The notes: a model not told the origin generated them from the letters alone. A DNA stretch of 64,000 nt from Chionoecetes opilio (GCA_016584305.1 JACEEZ010004873.1:68501-132500); one strand, 5' to 3'; positions 22,412 through 33,584 are shown, counted from the stretch's first letter. Numbers and translations: made by a program.

Positions 22412-23265
22412 GGGGAGAGTCCGCCGTGACAATATGAAGAAAAAAAATTTAATATACGAATTTGAGTTATATGGTCTATGGTAACACCCTATCCTTTAGC
22501 TTTCGAATGGTGGATTTTTTTTCAGTCTGACATTTTTTTAAATGCCCATAGCGAGGGGCATTTAAACTTTCAAAACTTGTAAAAAAAAAAAAAAAAAAAA
22601 AAAAAATGTTTTCTGGATAATTTTCCCATATATCAAAACTAAGCCTATAAAAAAAAAAAAAACAGCAATCTTCAGGGTGAAGTTTGTTACCCAGGTAATA
22701 ATTCTGGAATAATTTTGGATATGAAAAGTGCAACCTGTTCACAACATTTTTTGGAACAAATGTATACATCCAAAAAAGGACTAGAAAAGAGAGAAAAGAG
22801 AAGAATTACACCGAAGAAGACAATAAACAAGAAGAGGAAGACAGACAAAGGAGTTCCAACCGAAAGCTATGCACCTGGTGAATTTTTATCGAACCTTGCA
22901 ACAATAAGGGGCGTGGCGCGCCCTGACACCCTCGCCTTTGAGCGATTAATTAATACCTTTATAAGGGGGGACAAGGTGCAGATCCTTTTATGCATGCATT
23001 AATATGTGATTACTGATCCCATAAAATTCATATGAAAGTAGCATTGACAGTATAGTACCTTCACTGGAGCGCAGAAACTTTAGATAACTTCAAACGCGTT
23101 TTTCTCAAAACTAGTATAAAATGAACATAAAATTCATCTCTGCTTTTATTTTTGGCACGATTTTCACGAAACTTTAGGACACACAAAATCATATATCGTA
23201 GAAAAATCTGTTATGATTTTGTTTTTGTTTTAAAGTCTTAGTTTTGATATATGGGAAAATTATCC

Positions 23266-23296
<31 letters not shown>

Positions 23297-23595
23297 ACAA
23301 TTTTTTTATAAAAAATTCGAAAACAATTTTCAAAATATTCTCAGAACAAATTGTTAAAATAACAATGAATTATCATATGCTCATGTCACAAGGAAATCAG
23401 TCAAAAAATGGCTGAGACGATGCAATTCAAAATTTCATCAAAAACCGACAAAAATAGGTTCTTTATTTTTTTCAAATTTTTCCTTTCATCTGATCAGCTT
23501 GCAATTTTCATGTGATAACAAGGGTACTAATATACACAACAGATAAATTATTCATGACCGTAGATTCAACTTAAAATTCACGGCGGACTCTCCCC
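22412..23595. mobile_element. TTAA-flanked element nested in the nuclease gene
   Basis: Perfect 18-bp inverted ends GGGGAGAGTCCGCCGTGA and complement, inside a TTAA duplication (22408-22411, 23596-23599). Deleting the element and one TTAA rejoins the interrupted nuclease frame (GRAI|KQDVS). A second, inner inverted pair (22577-22660 with 23236-23305) brings an A-tract and a T-tract face to face beside TCCCATATATCAAAACTAAG. No transposase is visible. Confidence 0.85.
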
Positions 23596-23816
23596 TTAAT
23601 GGCTCTACCTAAAGCTAACTTGTTTGATTTCCGCATCATTCCGTGGTCAAATAGTGACGTAGGTATTGGTGTCAACTCGTACTTAAAACATTCTTTCATA
23701 TCATCATCTCTCTCCACGAGCACCAACAAGCGCGAAAATAGCAGCATCGGATCGACATGGATTTTGTCTTTCTCAAATTGCACCCCATTCTTCAAATACT
23801 CTAGTGTACGTATCTG

Positions 23817-25112
23817 GGCAGAGATGCTCGAAAGAGTTACGGGCCCGTAAGTACTCCCCTAAGGGACTTTTACCTCGTAGCGCCTCTAAGGGAGATGCTC
23901 AAACCATTTTTTCACTTGCTACGGGACCGCGAGGCTAAGGGTGGTCGGGAGCACCCTTAACTCCCTAAGGGAGTGAAATTTGAAGCGGCTAGACGTCAAC
24001 AAACAATAAATTACAAGTTGTATCACTATACTTTATGTTTATTGTGTATTATAGAGCCATTTCATGCTTGCCTGTTTGAAATGTGATGTGTTTATTGCTT
24101 CATTGACTCCATATATATCATATTTAACATACAATACCTATAGTACTTGTAATAAATTCATATCAGGGCAAACCTATATATTAAATATATAGTTATATCG
24201 GTCGACTTCTTGAATCAAAACGTACAGTTCATCATACACGTTTGGCAGCTATAATGATGCGGTGGTGGTGGTGGTGGTATCAAATGTCTGACGTACTAGT
24301 AGTACACACGCACGTATACACACAAGCAAGGCTATTATAAAGTTATACTAGCCTTGCACACAAGTGTCACGTGTCACAGTGAGGTGTTAGCCCCCCCGTG
24401 TGTCTTGTCTGACCTAAAGAGCGAACGCGCAGTTCTTGTCCACTATAGCAGAGTACCGCCAGGGCCACGGATACGGCATACGTACGGCGCTGGCCAGCAG
24501 TGGTCTATAGATACTATTTTCGGGCACGCGAGACTCGAACCTATGATCAGCGCATCAAGGTCTACCCTGGGTACGTCTCTGTAGTAATCAGTGGGAGAAT
24601 ATTACGCTGAAAGGCTAATGTGGCAGCTATTTATTATCGTAACATTCTGGCGATAGTGAGCTAAAATCGGCCCTATTTCGGAAATCAGCCAATCTTAGCT
24701 CAACACCGGCAAACATAGTGTTTAGGTTAAGTTATGTTTAGGTCTGGTTTAGGTTAGGTAAGGTTTATGATAAGTTTGTGTTAAGTGTTGTAGAGTTATT
24801 TAGGTTAAATAAGCGTCCGCGGGACGATTTCTCGAAAGAGGCCGATTTTAGCATAACAGCGGCATTTGAAGTCTCTTTAAATTTATTTATCGGGCTCCCT
24901 GACAGCTGAGAGCATGATGATTGGCTAGATAAGGCCGCGTCATGAAGGGCGCTGCTCTGTGATTGGTTAGCAGAATTTTCCCACACATATCCCTAGAATA
25001 TCCCTATATTCCCCACCCAGAGGCCACCGATAACCGTACGGGAGTGACGGCTCGGTACGAGCATCTCCCTCAGCCCACCCTCTTAGGGGGTGCCATACAT
25101 GTAGCCATGTAG

Positions 25113-25170
<58 letters not shown>

Positions 25171-25225
25171 TGTAGCCATACACTCGTAAGTTGTCCCTTA
25201 CGAGGGATTTTCGAGCATCCCTGCC
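23817..25225 (-). mobile_element. GGCAG-TIR element, copy 2 (3-bp CTG duplication)
   Basis: Opposite orientation to the copy at 11758-13298. Plus-strand left end GGCAGAGATGCTCGAAA, right end the complement of GGCAGGGATGCTCGAAA, flanked by CTG at 23814-23816 and 25226-25228. Removing it with one CTG restores KRKDQ|IRTLEY in the nuclease frame. Contains a private (TA)n tract at about 25113-25167 and an AGGTTAAG/TTAGGTTAGG-rich patch at about 24715-24780. Confidence 0.85.
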
Positions 25226-25487
25226 CTGGTCTTTACGTTTGATCTTTGCTCTTGAGAAAGGCACTTCATCAAGCTGTCTTTGAATAGCTTTCCCTACTTG
25301 CTCAGCATCATCACAGTTGATTTGGTCTTCTTTAGTAGCAGTCAATCCTGTAGAGATGCTCTTGAGAAAAGCAATTCCAGAAAATTCCAGCAATCATTTC
25401 AGAGGAAAAGCTAGTGACGTCATCAACGATAAATTTATAATTTATAATATTAATTTTCATCAATTTTTTGTGATGTATGCAAAGTTA

Positions 25488-25506
25488 TCTATAATAATAT
25501 AAGCGA

Positions 25507-25548
<42 letters not shown>

Positions 25549-26202
25549 GCTCCAGGTGCCGCCCCCTGTTGCGGAATCCCCTCATATGGCACAGTTTTGG
25601 AACCGGCTCGAGCAGGGGAAGGTTTTAAGCCCATTTATGAGATGATCCGATCACTTTTTTTTCTCTTTTTTTTTTTAGCAGCCTATTAGCGAGAATTGTG
25701 AAAAAAAGTGGGTTGCGAGAATTGAGGAAACCTTGATGTAGGGTGATGGGTAATGGGTGAGTGAATGGGTGGGGTGATGGGTAATGAGTGTGGGTGGGGT
25801 GATGGGTGAGTGAATGAGTGATGGGTAAGGGAATAGATGGGGGTGATGGGTAATGGGTGAGTGAATGGGTGTGTGGTGATGGATAATGGGTGAGTGAATG
25901 GGTGGGGGGTGGTGGGTAATGGGTGAGTGAATGGGTGGGGGGTGGTGGGTAATGGGTGAGTGAATGGGTGGGGGGTGATGGGTAATGGGTGAGTGAATGG
26001 GTTGGGGGTGATGTGAATAGGTTGGCGTTAATACATACATTTCTACATCCATGATTTCAGGAAAGCTAGAAGGGGTTATCTGGAGAGTCTGTGTTTGGTG
26101 GGCCTTTGGCCCACCAAACACAGGTGGTGGGCCAAAGGCCCACCAATAGCCCTCCGCAGGAGCTAGCCAAAAAGTCCGCCCGGAGGGCGGCTTTGCGGCT
26201 AG
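25488..26202 (+). mobile_element. Non-autonomous Helitron, copy 1
   Basis: 5' end TCTATAATAATATAAGCGAA after an A (25487). The 3' end is CTAG before a T (26203), preceded by a hairpin AAAGTCCGCC/GGGCGGCTTT ending 4-5 bases before CTAG: the canonical Helitron layout with A|T target and no duplication. The interior has a (GT)n tract (25509-25545), a minisatellite of 33-bp units (about 25730-26010) and the palindrome GGTGGGCCTTTGGCCCACC. No Rep/helicase is encoded. Confidence 0.85.
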
Positions 26203-26319
26203 TATCAAATAAAACTGAAAGGAATTACAGAATTCGTTATTTTTCTGTTAGTAATAATCTTAAAATTGTACAAAAATTGACTAAATTTTGCAAAATACTT
26301 AACTAGCTTACTTAACTTA

Positions 26320-26484
26320 GCTTTACTTACCTAACTAAGTTACTTAACTAGCTGTAAACAAATTTCCCCAAACGCACTTTGAGAGGATTTTGGATGTTAA
26401 TTTACATAAAATTAAGCTTCTTTTGATACCAAATTCATTAGTATAATATTTTTTTCCGGGTGCAACCCTAATTTTACTAGACTA
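26320..26484 (-). repeat. Right TIR of nuclease element 2
   Basis: Complement of 20356-20520, ending ATTTTACTAGACTA followed by TAG. Confidence 0.78.
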
Positions 26485-26519
26485 TAGGTAATAGCGATCA
26501 TTGTGAAATTAGGTTTTGC

Positions 26520-26987
26520 TTAAAATAGGAAGTAGGATCTAGAAGTGTTAATAAGCATATATGTGTTAATAAGCATAGAGTACCTGACTTCAGAAGGGCT
26601 AATTATGTAGGATTAAGGAAGGGACAGACACAAACACCTGGAAGGGATTAACTGGGGTAGAAGGGAGTGAGATTAAGTCTGAGGTCGGAGCAGAGGGTGG
26701 AGTCGGTGAGGTCAGTACTGACGAGGACTACATTCTTTGTCAGCAATTTAATTGCAGGTCAGAAAAAAAATCCTTATAGGGCGATAAGATCAAAGAAAAA
26801 AGACCCCAAATGGATGACTGCAAGTTTAATACAACATAGGACTAAAAAGAAGTACGTACAAAAGGGTTAAGGTAGGACAGGTGAGGAGAGAGCAGTATAA
26901 TGGGATGGCTAGGACAGTCAAAAAGTTAACAAGAACGGCAAAGAACAATTATGAGATTAAGGTTGCTGGCATGGCAAAGACCAACCC
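26520..26987 (+). pseudogene. CR1/Jockey-like retrotransposon, linker region upstream of RT
   Basis: Encodes, with frame breaks, the region between endonuclease and polymerase: DPKWMTASL, ARTVKKLTRTAKNNYEIKVA and MAKTNPKG. The reading continues at 38426 (FFQVYKTKTRESVGPLK) once the DNA between 26991 and 38422 and one TAA are removed. It is therefore the 5' half of the copy at 38426-41048. Its own 5' limit is unclear. Confidence 0.75.
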
Positions 26988-27414
26988 TAAAGGCCATGTC
27001 ACACGGACATTTTTTCGGCATCTTTTGGTATTTTGCTACGATTTGACGCCTGATACCGGCATCTTTTGGTAGCAAACGCGGAGTCGCGCATGTTCGTTAT
27101 ATTGCCACAAGTACCGGCATCTTTGTTTACATCTCGGAGTAGCCGACGCCACGCAAGACTGGTACGAACTGCACATTTCAGTGAAATAAAGAGAAACGAC
27201 CAATCTTGGGTGGTCAAGAGATGCAGTAGCATCTCTATGTGATATGTTTAGGGAAACTAAGTGCTGTATATAGGGATTATAGCTGTATAATTTAGTATAG
27301 TAATAGTAATATGGTGTAGGTGAGAGGAGAACAATAAAGATGAGAGGAGGAAAATGAAGTGTTTGGTAGAGTAGGGTCGGAGAAATAAATAGGTTTTTTC
27401 TCTCTATATATACA

Positions 27415-27780
27415 AGACACGTGTATGATATGGTACATGCGTGTTATTATATTTTTTTTACGTATGATTTAGATATATAGTTAAGTTTTGAGTTGTTGAT
27501 GAGAAGTTATGACGGAAAATGTTGATAAAAACTGAAGTTTAATAGGCATATAATAGGCTGCGTGTTTTAAATATAGCAACGGGAATATGATTGTTATTTT
27601 TAATTGATTTAGGAATTCAAGTAAGGTTTATTTATGGCTATCAAGGGAAACGTGAAGAGGGAAGGACATTTTATCGATGCTAGTAGAAGCAGAGTAACTA
27701 AGATAGAAGAATAAGATCTTACCTACTCTGGTAGGAAGATGCTCGTAGCCGCGCCGAGCGCCTTGTGACAACGCCAGGCC
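27415..27780 (+). repeat. Partial copy of the AGGCC element interior
   Basis: Matches 29895-30290 in order: ATAGTTAAGTTTTGAGTTG, AAATGTTGATAAAAACTGAA, AATAGGCTGCGTG, GAAGAGGGAAGGACATTTTA, TCTGGTAGGAAGATGCTCGT. It breaks off after GTGACAACGCC, where copy 29575-30530 enters its palindrome. Confidence 0.7.
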
Positions 27781-27875
27781 TTCCATGAGCTCCGCTGAAC
27801 TTACCCTAGTGTCAACCCTATTCTACCCTAAATTTTTATATTTTAACCTAAATAATCGGCACCCCTGTAACTTCG

Positions 27876-28137
<262 letters not shown>

Positions 28138-28190
28138 ACCAGCAATGTTCAGGTTATGAGAAGATGCTTTCAAGTGTCTCATATGATATA

Positions 28191-28811
28191 CTAGCCGCAA
28201 AGCCGCTCACCGGGCGGACTTTTTAGCTAGCTCCTGCGGAGGGCTATTGGTGGGACTTCGGCCCACCACCTGTGTTTGGTGGGCCTTCGGCCCACCAAAC
28301 ACAGATTCTCCAGATAGCCCCTTCTAACTTTCCTGAAATCATGGATGTAGAAATGTATGTATTAACGCCAACCCATTCACATCACCCCCAACCCATTCAC
28401 TCACCCATTACCCATCACCCCCCACCCATTCACTCACCCATTACCCATCACCCCCCACCCATTCACTCACCCATTACCCATCACCACACACCCATTCACT
28501 CACCCATTACCCATCACCCCCCATCTATTCCCTCACCCATCACCCCCCCCCATTCACTCACCCATCACCCCACACCCATTACCCATCACCCCACCCATTC
28601 ACTCATCAATTACCCATCACCCTACATCAAGGTTTCCTCAATTATCGCAACCCACTTTTTTTTCCACAATTCTCGCCAATAGGCTACTAAAAAAAAAGAA
28701 AATAAAGGTGATCGGATCATCCCATAAGTGGGCTTAAAACCTTCCCCTGGTCAACCTGGTTCCAAAAATGTGCCATATGATGGGATTCCGCCACGGGGGG
28801 CGGAACCTATA

Positions 28812-28863
<52 letters not shown>

Positions 28864-28882
28864 TCGCTTATATTATTATAGA
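28191..28882 (-). mobile_element. Non-autonomous Helitron, copy 2
   Basis: Minus-strand element with the same ends as 25488-26202: TCTATAATAATATAAGCGAA at 28882 and ...GCGGCTAG at 28191, hairpin AAAGTCCGC/GCGGCTTT. The flanks are A and T. hAT copy B (around 33908-33916) preserves the uninterrupted site as CATATTGCA, proving insertion between A and T without duplication. Carries the 33-bp minisatellite and a (CA)n tract (28812-28861). Confidence 0.9.
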
Positions 28883-29574
28883 TTGCAAGTATAAGGTCAC
28901 TTAATGTTTTATTTTCAAAAGAGAATCATTGAGAAGTTTTATTTAGATTTAGTTGAGTAAACAAATGATCATCTGCTGCATTTGAAAACGGTATTAAGAA
29001 GAGGGTGGATATGAATATGACAGTCCTGCATAATTGTTCCTGTTCCACGCAATATTCCAGTACTTTGTGAAGTGAACTTGATTAGAAAGTTCTTCAAATA
29101 TAGTGCAGTCCCCATTTTTCATCCACAAAAATTCAATTAGCATGCTTTGCTGATTTTAGCAGTTCATCAAATAGATATCCTCTCGATGGTGAATTCAGAG
29201 TGTAAGCAGAGCGAGGATTTACGCAGGCCACTTATTTCATCGTGAATTTCATCATTTAGTGAATATCTTTTCCTGAATTTGGGATACAACTTATATCAAG
29301 AAAGACTGACATGACTTATAAAACTATGAAAGTTTTTCGATCTTTAGTTACTGTTCCCGATTGTATTAGATCACTTAATGTTGCTGATGCACTCGATAAC
29401 TCCTAAATATTATTCTCAATAGGGATAAATTAAGACACTTGAAACAATGGGTTGAGTAGGACTAAGGAATGAAATGTCACCATTCTTAACACAATTCACA
29501 TCCTTAAAGTCAGAACACAAGCTTTTAAAGAGTTTGAATATATCAGTTCTTAGTGTGAAAATAATGGAGCCTTA

Positions 29575-29919
29575 AGGACATGTCACACGGACACTTTTTC
29601 CGGCATCTTTTGGTAGCAAATGCGTATCAGGCATCATTTGATGCCTGATACCGGCCGGCATCTTTTGGTAGCAAACGCGGAGTCGCGCATGTTCGTTCTT
29701 TTGCCACCAGTACCGCAGACACTTGCCCACACGACACCGGCATCCTTGTTTACATTTTGGAGCCTGTGGTGCCAGATGCAGGATAATTTCCCTGTTTGAG
29801 GGAAGGTTTGGCTTCGAAAAGGGGAAAATAAAGGCAAAAAAAGAGGAAAAAATACCATTTTCTTTATCTTATATAAATTATATATATATATATGTTAGAT
29901 TTTTTTAACGTATGATTTA

Positions 29920-30009
<90 letters not shown>

Positions 30010-30530
30010 AGTTTTGAGTTGTTGATGAAAAGTTATGACAGAAAATGTTGATAAAAACTGAAATTTAATAGGCTGCGTGTGTTTTTACTATAGGACTGGG
30101 AATAATATGATATATGTGTTATTTTTACTTGATTTAGGAATTCAAGCAAGGTTTATTTATGGTTATCAAGGGAAATGTGAAGAGGGAAGGACATTTTATA
30201 GATGCCAGTAGAAGCAGTATAGCTAAGATAGAAGAATAAGATCTTAGCTACTCTGGTAGGAAGATGCTCGTAGCCGAAACGCCGTGTGACAAGTCGCGCA
30301 CCTTTTGCCACCGTACTGGTGGCAAAAGGTGCGCGACTTGTCACACGGCGTTTCGGCTACGAGCATCTTCCTACCAGAGTAGCTAAGATCTTATTCTTCT
30401 ATCTTAGCTATACTGCTTCTACTGGCATCTATAAAATGTCCTTCCCTCTTCACATTTGGTGAACTTTGGGCATCTTTTGGTAGCAAGATACCAAAAGATG
30501 CCGGAAAATATTGCTCGTGTGACATGGCCT
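29575..30530. mobile_element. AGGCC-TIR element with internal foldback
   Basis: Left end AGGACATGTCACACGGACAC, right end complement of AGGCCATGTCACACGAGCAA, both continuing inward TTTTCCGGCATCTTTTGGTA. TTA is duplicated (29572-29574, 30531-30533). Nested in hAT copy A. The interior contains a (TA)n block (about 29882-30004) and the 287-bp palindrome at 30172-30458. No protein is encoded. Confidence 0.82.
30172..30458. repeat. Near-perfect palindrome
   Basis: Arms of about 140 bp meet at GCCACC-GTACT-GGTGGC (centre about 30312). Landmarks such as AAATGTGAAGAGGGAAGG, GTAGAAGCAGTATAGC, CTCTGGTAGGAAGATGCTCG and AACGCCGTGTGACAAGTCGC appear with exact complements in the other arm. I found essentially no mismatch by eye. 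Confidence 0.9.
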
Positions 30531-31800
30531 TTAGACTGGAGGAGCGTTTTGTAACTGTTAAACATACCCAATTTTGTAGTCTAGAAATTCGAGGTAGGTT
30601 CGAGTAAATTTGTTTTTCAAGGCAGTAACAATCATGCCATATACATATTGTTGGGGTCATTAAGAGCCAATTTTGTAAAATACAACTCCAATGCATCCCA
30701 CTGTTCTAACATGCCTGTAGAGACAACCATCTGGCTTGGCCTGGAGCGATTTTATGATGCTCAGTGTCAACGAATTTTTGAAGCTCTTGAAATGCAGGTT
30801 GCCTCTTGAAGTTATTACTAAAGTGCAAAAGTTACGGCATACAACTTCAACATACTTAAGACGTTTGAAGCATTTGATGCACAGATATGAATAATGTAGC
30901 CTGAACGTTTAACAATTATGACATGAGGCAAAAAATCTTTTAATAATGTAGCTAGTGAATGGCTTGCTTCCATCATCACATTGGCAGTGCCAGAAGAAAG
31001 CCCAACACTATTATCAACAGGAATGTCTTTTGATGTGAACATTCTTTCATGGCACTGAACATTTTTATAGCTGAACTATCATTAACCTCTATAAAATCTA
31101 CAAGAGTTTTCAATCTTCCCTTTCTCAAAACAGAAAAGGCCTTTCACGTAAAATTTCAAATAGTCCAGTACCAAAATGCTTTCCAAACACTTGTCTAAAT
31201 ATGCTTGGGGCTCTTTGCTTCTCTAATGTTACCTCTTTAAGGACATCACATCAGGAAACATTGCTTAAGCATCTCTAGTAAGGGTTCACATAATGAAATT
31301 GGGCAAACTATGCTCTCATAGAAACGCACACCCGTTCGAAGTTCAAAAAAAATAGCGTGCAGATTTTTTAATTGGGTCATTTGCAACAGCATCAGTTGCA
31401 ACTGACTTTGTCTTTGAAATTTGCAGACTAAGCTGTTTGTGTCTATATATAAGATCGTGAATGCCTAGTAATCTCTGCTTTTATGCTTGGTTATGTACAG
31501 GTTACAAATTTCACAGAGAGCATAATCTTTTATACTGGTTGATCTAACTGACTTGATAACTGATAACCACCTAGCAAACTGAGGCTCACACTTACAACTT
31601 TCACGCCAATTTTGAATGTACATAATAATTAGTTTTAGCACATGTTAGTTTTCTTCAAAAAATACGTGTTTGGGTCATCTTGAACTTTTGAGGTTGTAAG
31701 ACCGTGTAGGTGTTCCCAAGTCATAAACATCATCAGAACTAGTTTCATCATCCATTATGAATGAAACAACAGCGATAGTAGAAGTAGTAGAAATAATATA

Positions 31801-32460
<660 letters not shown>

Positions 32461-32748
32461 TACAGGGGAAAGTCTTGTGACCTTATTTTCTTATGTTCTT
32501 ATCACCAGATTGTGCACGTCAAACACTCGCGCGTTAGACCACTACAAAGGTATACGCCCCACTTGCGGTTCCGGTGATTTTATGCATTACAAAGTGGGAC
32601 ATAACTGTTACGCGCAGAGAAGGAAAACACTTGTAGAACATTTAGAAGTTTATTTTCCTGCTACAGTCTTTTATCTCTTCTTTTATTACATGTACTTCTT
32701 TCCAATTAAAAATTTGCTAAATTAATTAACACAATTCAATCAATCATT
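32461..32748. other. No feature recognised
   Basis: A short phrase CCTTATTTTCTTATGTTCTT at 32480-32499 equals the 3' end of the CR1-like elements (49738-49757), but nothing upstream matches. The rest is unrecognised. Confidence 0.3.
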
Positions 32749-32875
32749 GGGGGCATACGCCGGGGGGCGCGTCGCCTCGCCCACCCTACGACGCCACTCC
32801 CGGGGGTCACCATGTGCGAGTTCCCATGCAGGCTCCTTTCCCATACCAAGCAGCTCTCGACAAGAAACATCGAAA
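32749..32875 (-). mobile_element. Composite of SINE tail and retrotransposon 3' fragment
   Basis: GGGGGCATACGC (32749) matches the tail of the SINE at 35371-35680. From about 32769 the sequence (CGCCTCGCCCACCCTACGAC, GAGTTCCCATGCAGGCTCC, CAGCTCTCGACAAGAAACAT) matches the 3' end of the retrotransposon at 10055-10152 in the same minus orientation. Confidence 0.75.
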
Positions 32876-32924
32876 AAAATTAATATAACGTCTCGCATTT
32901 ATAATTACTAATATAACGTCTCTC

Positions 32925-33160
32925 CCATTTATGGTTATCAAGGAAAATGTGAAGAGGGAAGGACATTTTATCGATGCCAGTAGAAGCAGAATAGCTCAGA
33001 TAGAAGAATAAGAAGATCTTCGCTATGTACTCAGGTAAAAAGATGCTCGCAGCCGAAACGCCGTGTGACAACACGCGCACTTTTTGCCACCAGTGCGGCA
33101 AGGTGGCAAGTAAGACGTCTGGACGACAACGAAGCTGTCCAGACGTCTTACTTGCCACCT
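32925..33160 (+). repeat. AGGCC-element interior fragment ending in a 23-bp hairpin
   Basis: 32925-33090 matches one palindrome arm of 29575-30530 (GAAGAGGGAAGGACATTTTA, GATGCTCGCAGCCGAAACGC, CGTGTGACAA). It is followed by a perfect hairpin, GGTGGCAAGTAAGACGTCTG and onward, paired through GTCCAGACGTCTTACTTGCC, with a 12-base loop. Confidence 0.75.
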
Positions 33161-33176
33161 AACTTCCGGAGCCCCA

Positions 33177-33520
33177 AAAAGTCACCTATTAGAACAACAT
33201 GGCATCATCATAACAAGAAAATTTCTAGAAGAAAATACAGAATTGGTTGACATGTGTGCAGATGTGCGGCGACTTCCCATCCAAGAAGCGCTATACATAA
33301 AAGAGATCAATCTCAAACTTAACGTACAGGCAAACGACCTACAAGCTCTACCCAGCATGAAAAGAACAAAAGCAAATAATAGCCTACTCACAGAAAAGCC
33401 AAGCGAAGACCAAACAACCAATCAGCGTCTCCCACTCAAGAAGACGAGAAGCAAAAGCTATCTACCAATCAACGACATCGGTAATAGGCTGCGTGGCAGG
33501 CAGACCGGCTATAAATAGCG
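33177..33520 (+). pseudogene. Penelope-like element, C-terminal GIY-YIG-region fragment
   Basis: The frame reads HGIIITRKFLEENTELVDMC, then RRLPIQEALYIKEINLKLNV, QANDLQALPSMK and a basic tail to a stop at 33518. The segment ITR..LEENTE followed by RL.I.EALYI....LN.Q is the C-terminal half of the GIY-YIG endonuclease domain of Penelope-like retroelements. The reverse transcriptase and the GIY-YIG core itself are absent (truncated at about 33177 by the hairpin fragment). Confidence 0.65.
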
Positions 33521-33584
33521 CTTCACTTCGCATCTTAATCATGCTCACCTCAACTCCTGAGGAGAAAACATCTTCCATATGCTG

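Larger units (their letters stand above)
20818..25430 (-). pseudogene. FEN/XPG (PIN-like) nuclease homologue with introns, disrupted
   Basis: Minus strand. The N-terminal part (25430-25229) contains AKIKRKDQ. After the nested GGCAG element the frame continues IRTLEYLKNGVQ (23815) through PTSLFDHGMM; after the nested TTAA element it continues through VLDGGTLL, VVFDGYDNGPCIKDHEHKRR, then a TGA before QSIDDADTQIV, VTNDTDILVLLMFHW, HA*SGCDTTSAIYGQG and, after an intron, KTSLLKKF. Introns with GT-AG borders lie at about 21582-21748 and 21322-21447. A frameshift follows near 21245. The tail has Cys-rich CNCK...CGTNAC...CGQCYGKNC. D/E-D-A-D, NDTD and SGCD followed by a Gly-containing loop parallel FEN1/XPG active-site and helix-2-turn-helix motifs; function is inferred from this. 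The two TGA codons and the frameshift show it is inactive. Confidence 0.65.
20356..26484 (-). mobile_element. TIR transposon carrying a FEN/XPG-like nuclease gene (copy 2)
   Basis: Inverted ends of about 165 bp: 20356-20520 and about 26320-26484, outermost bases TAGTCTAGTAAAAAT and complement, flanked by TAG (20353-20355, 26485-26487). Shared inner landmarks are ACTAATGAATTTGGTATC, CAAAATCCTCTCAAAG and GCGTTTGGGGAAAT. The interior carries the intron-containing nuclease pseudogene. Three nested insertions account for about 3.3 kb: 22412-23595, 23817-25225 and 25488-26202. Without them the element is about 2.8 kb, close to copy 1. The terminal TAGTCT(A/G)GTA is common to both copies although the rest has diverged. 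Confidence 0.72.
28140..31800 (-). pseudogene. hAT-superfamily transposase remnant, copy A
   Basis: Minus strand, many stops. Recognisable in order: a KSVRST...CEICNLY-type N-terminal zinc-finger-like segment (about 31560); VDFIEVNDSSA and MKECSHQKT; the core MFTSKDIPVDNSVGLSSGTA and NVMMEASHSLATLLKDFLP; YIIHICAS; then the QAKPDGCLYRHVRTVG/VVFYK region matching the family's TRWLSLH...LEQWEAL...YF block. It is interrupted by a Helitron (28191-28882) and by an AGGCC element (29575-30530). Copy B at 33868-35330 is a shorter sister lacking the part corresponding to 29340-30820. Confidence 0.7.

Noticed and set aside
25720..26015. CRISPR-like regular repeat array
   Set aside because: Units are contiguous 33-bp minisatellite copies without unique spacers, inside a Helitron of a eukaryotic genome.
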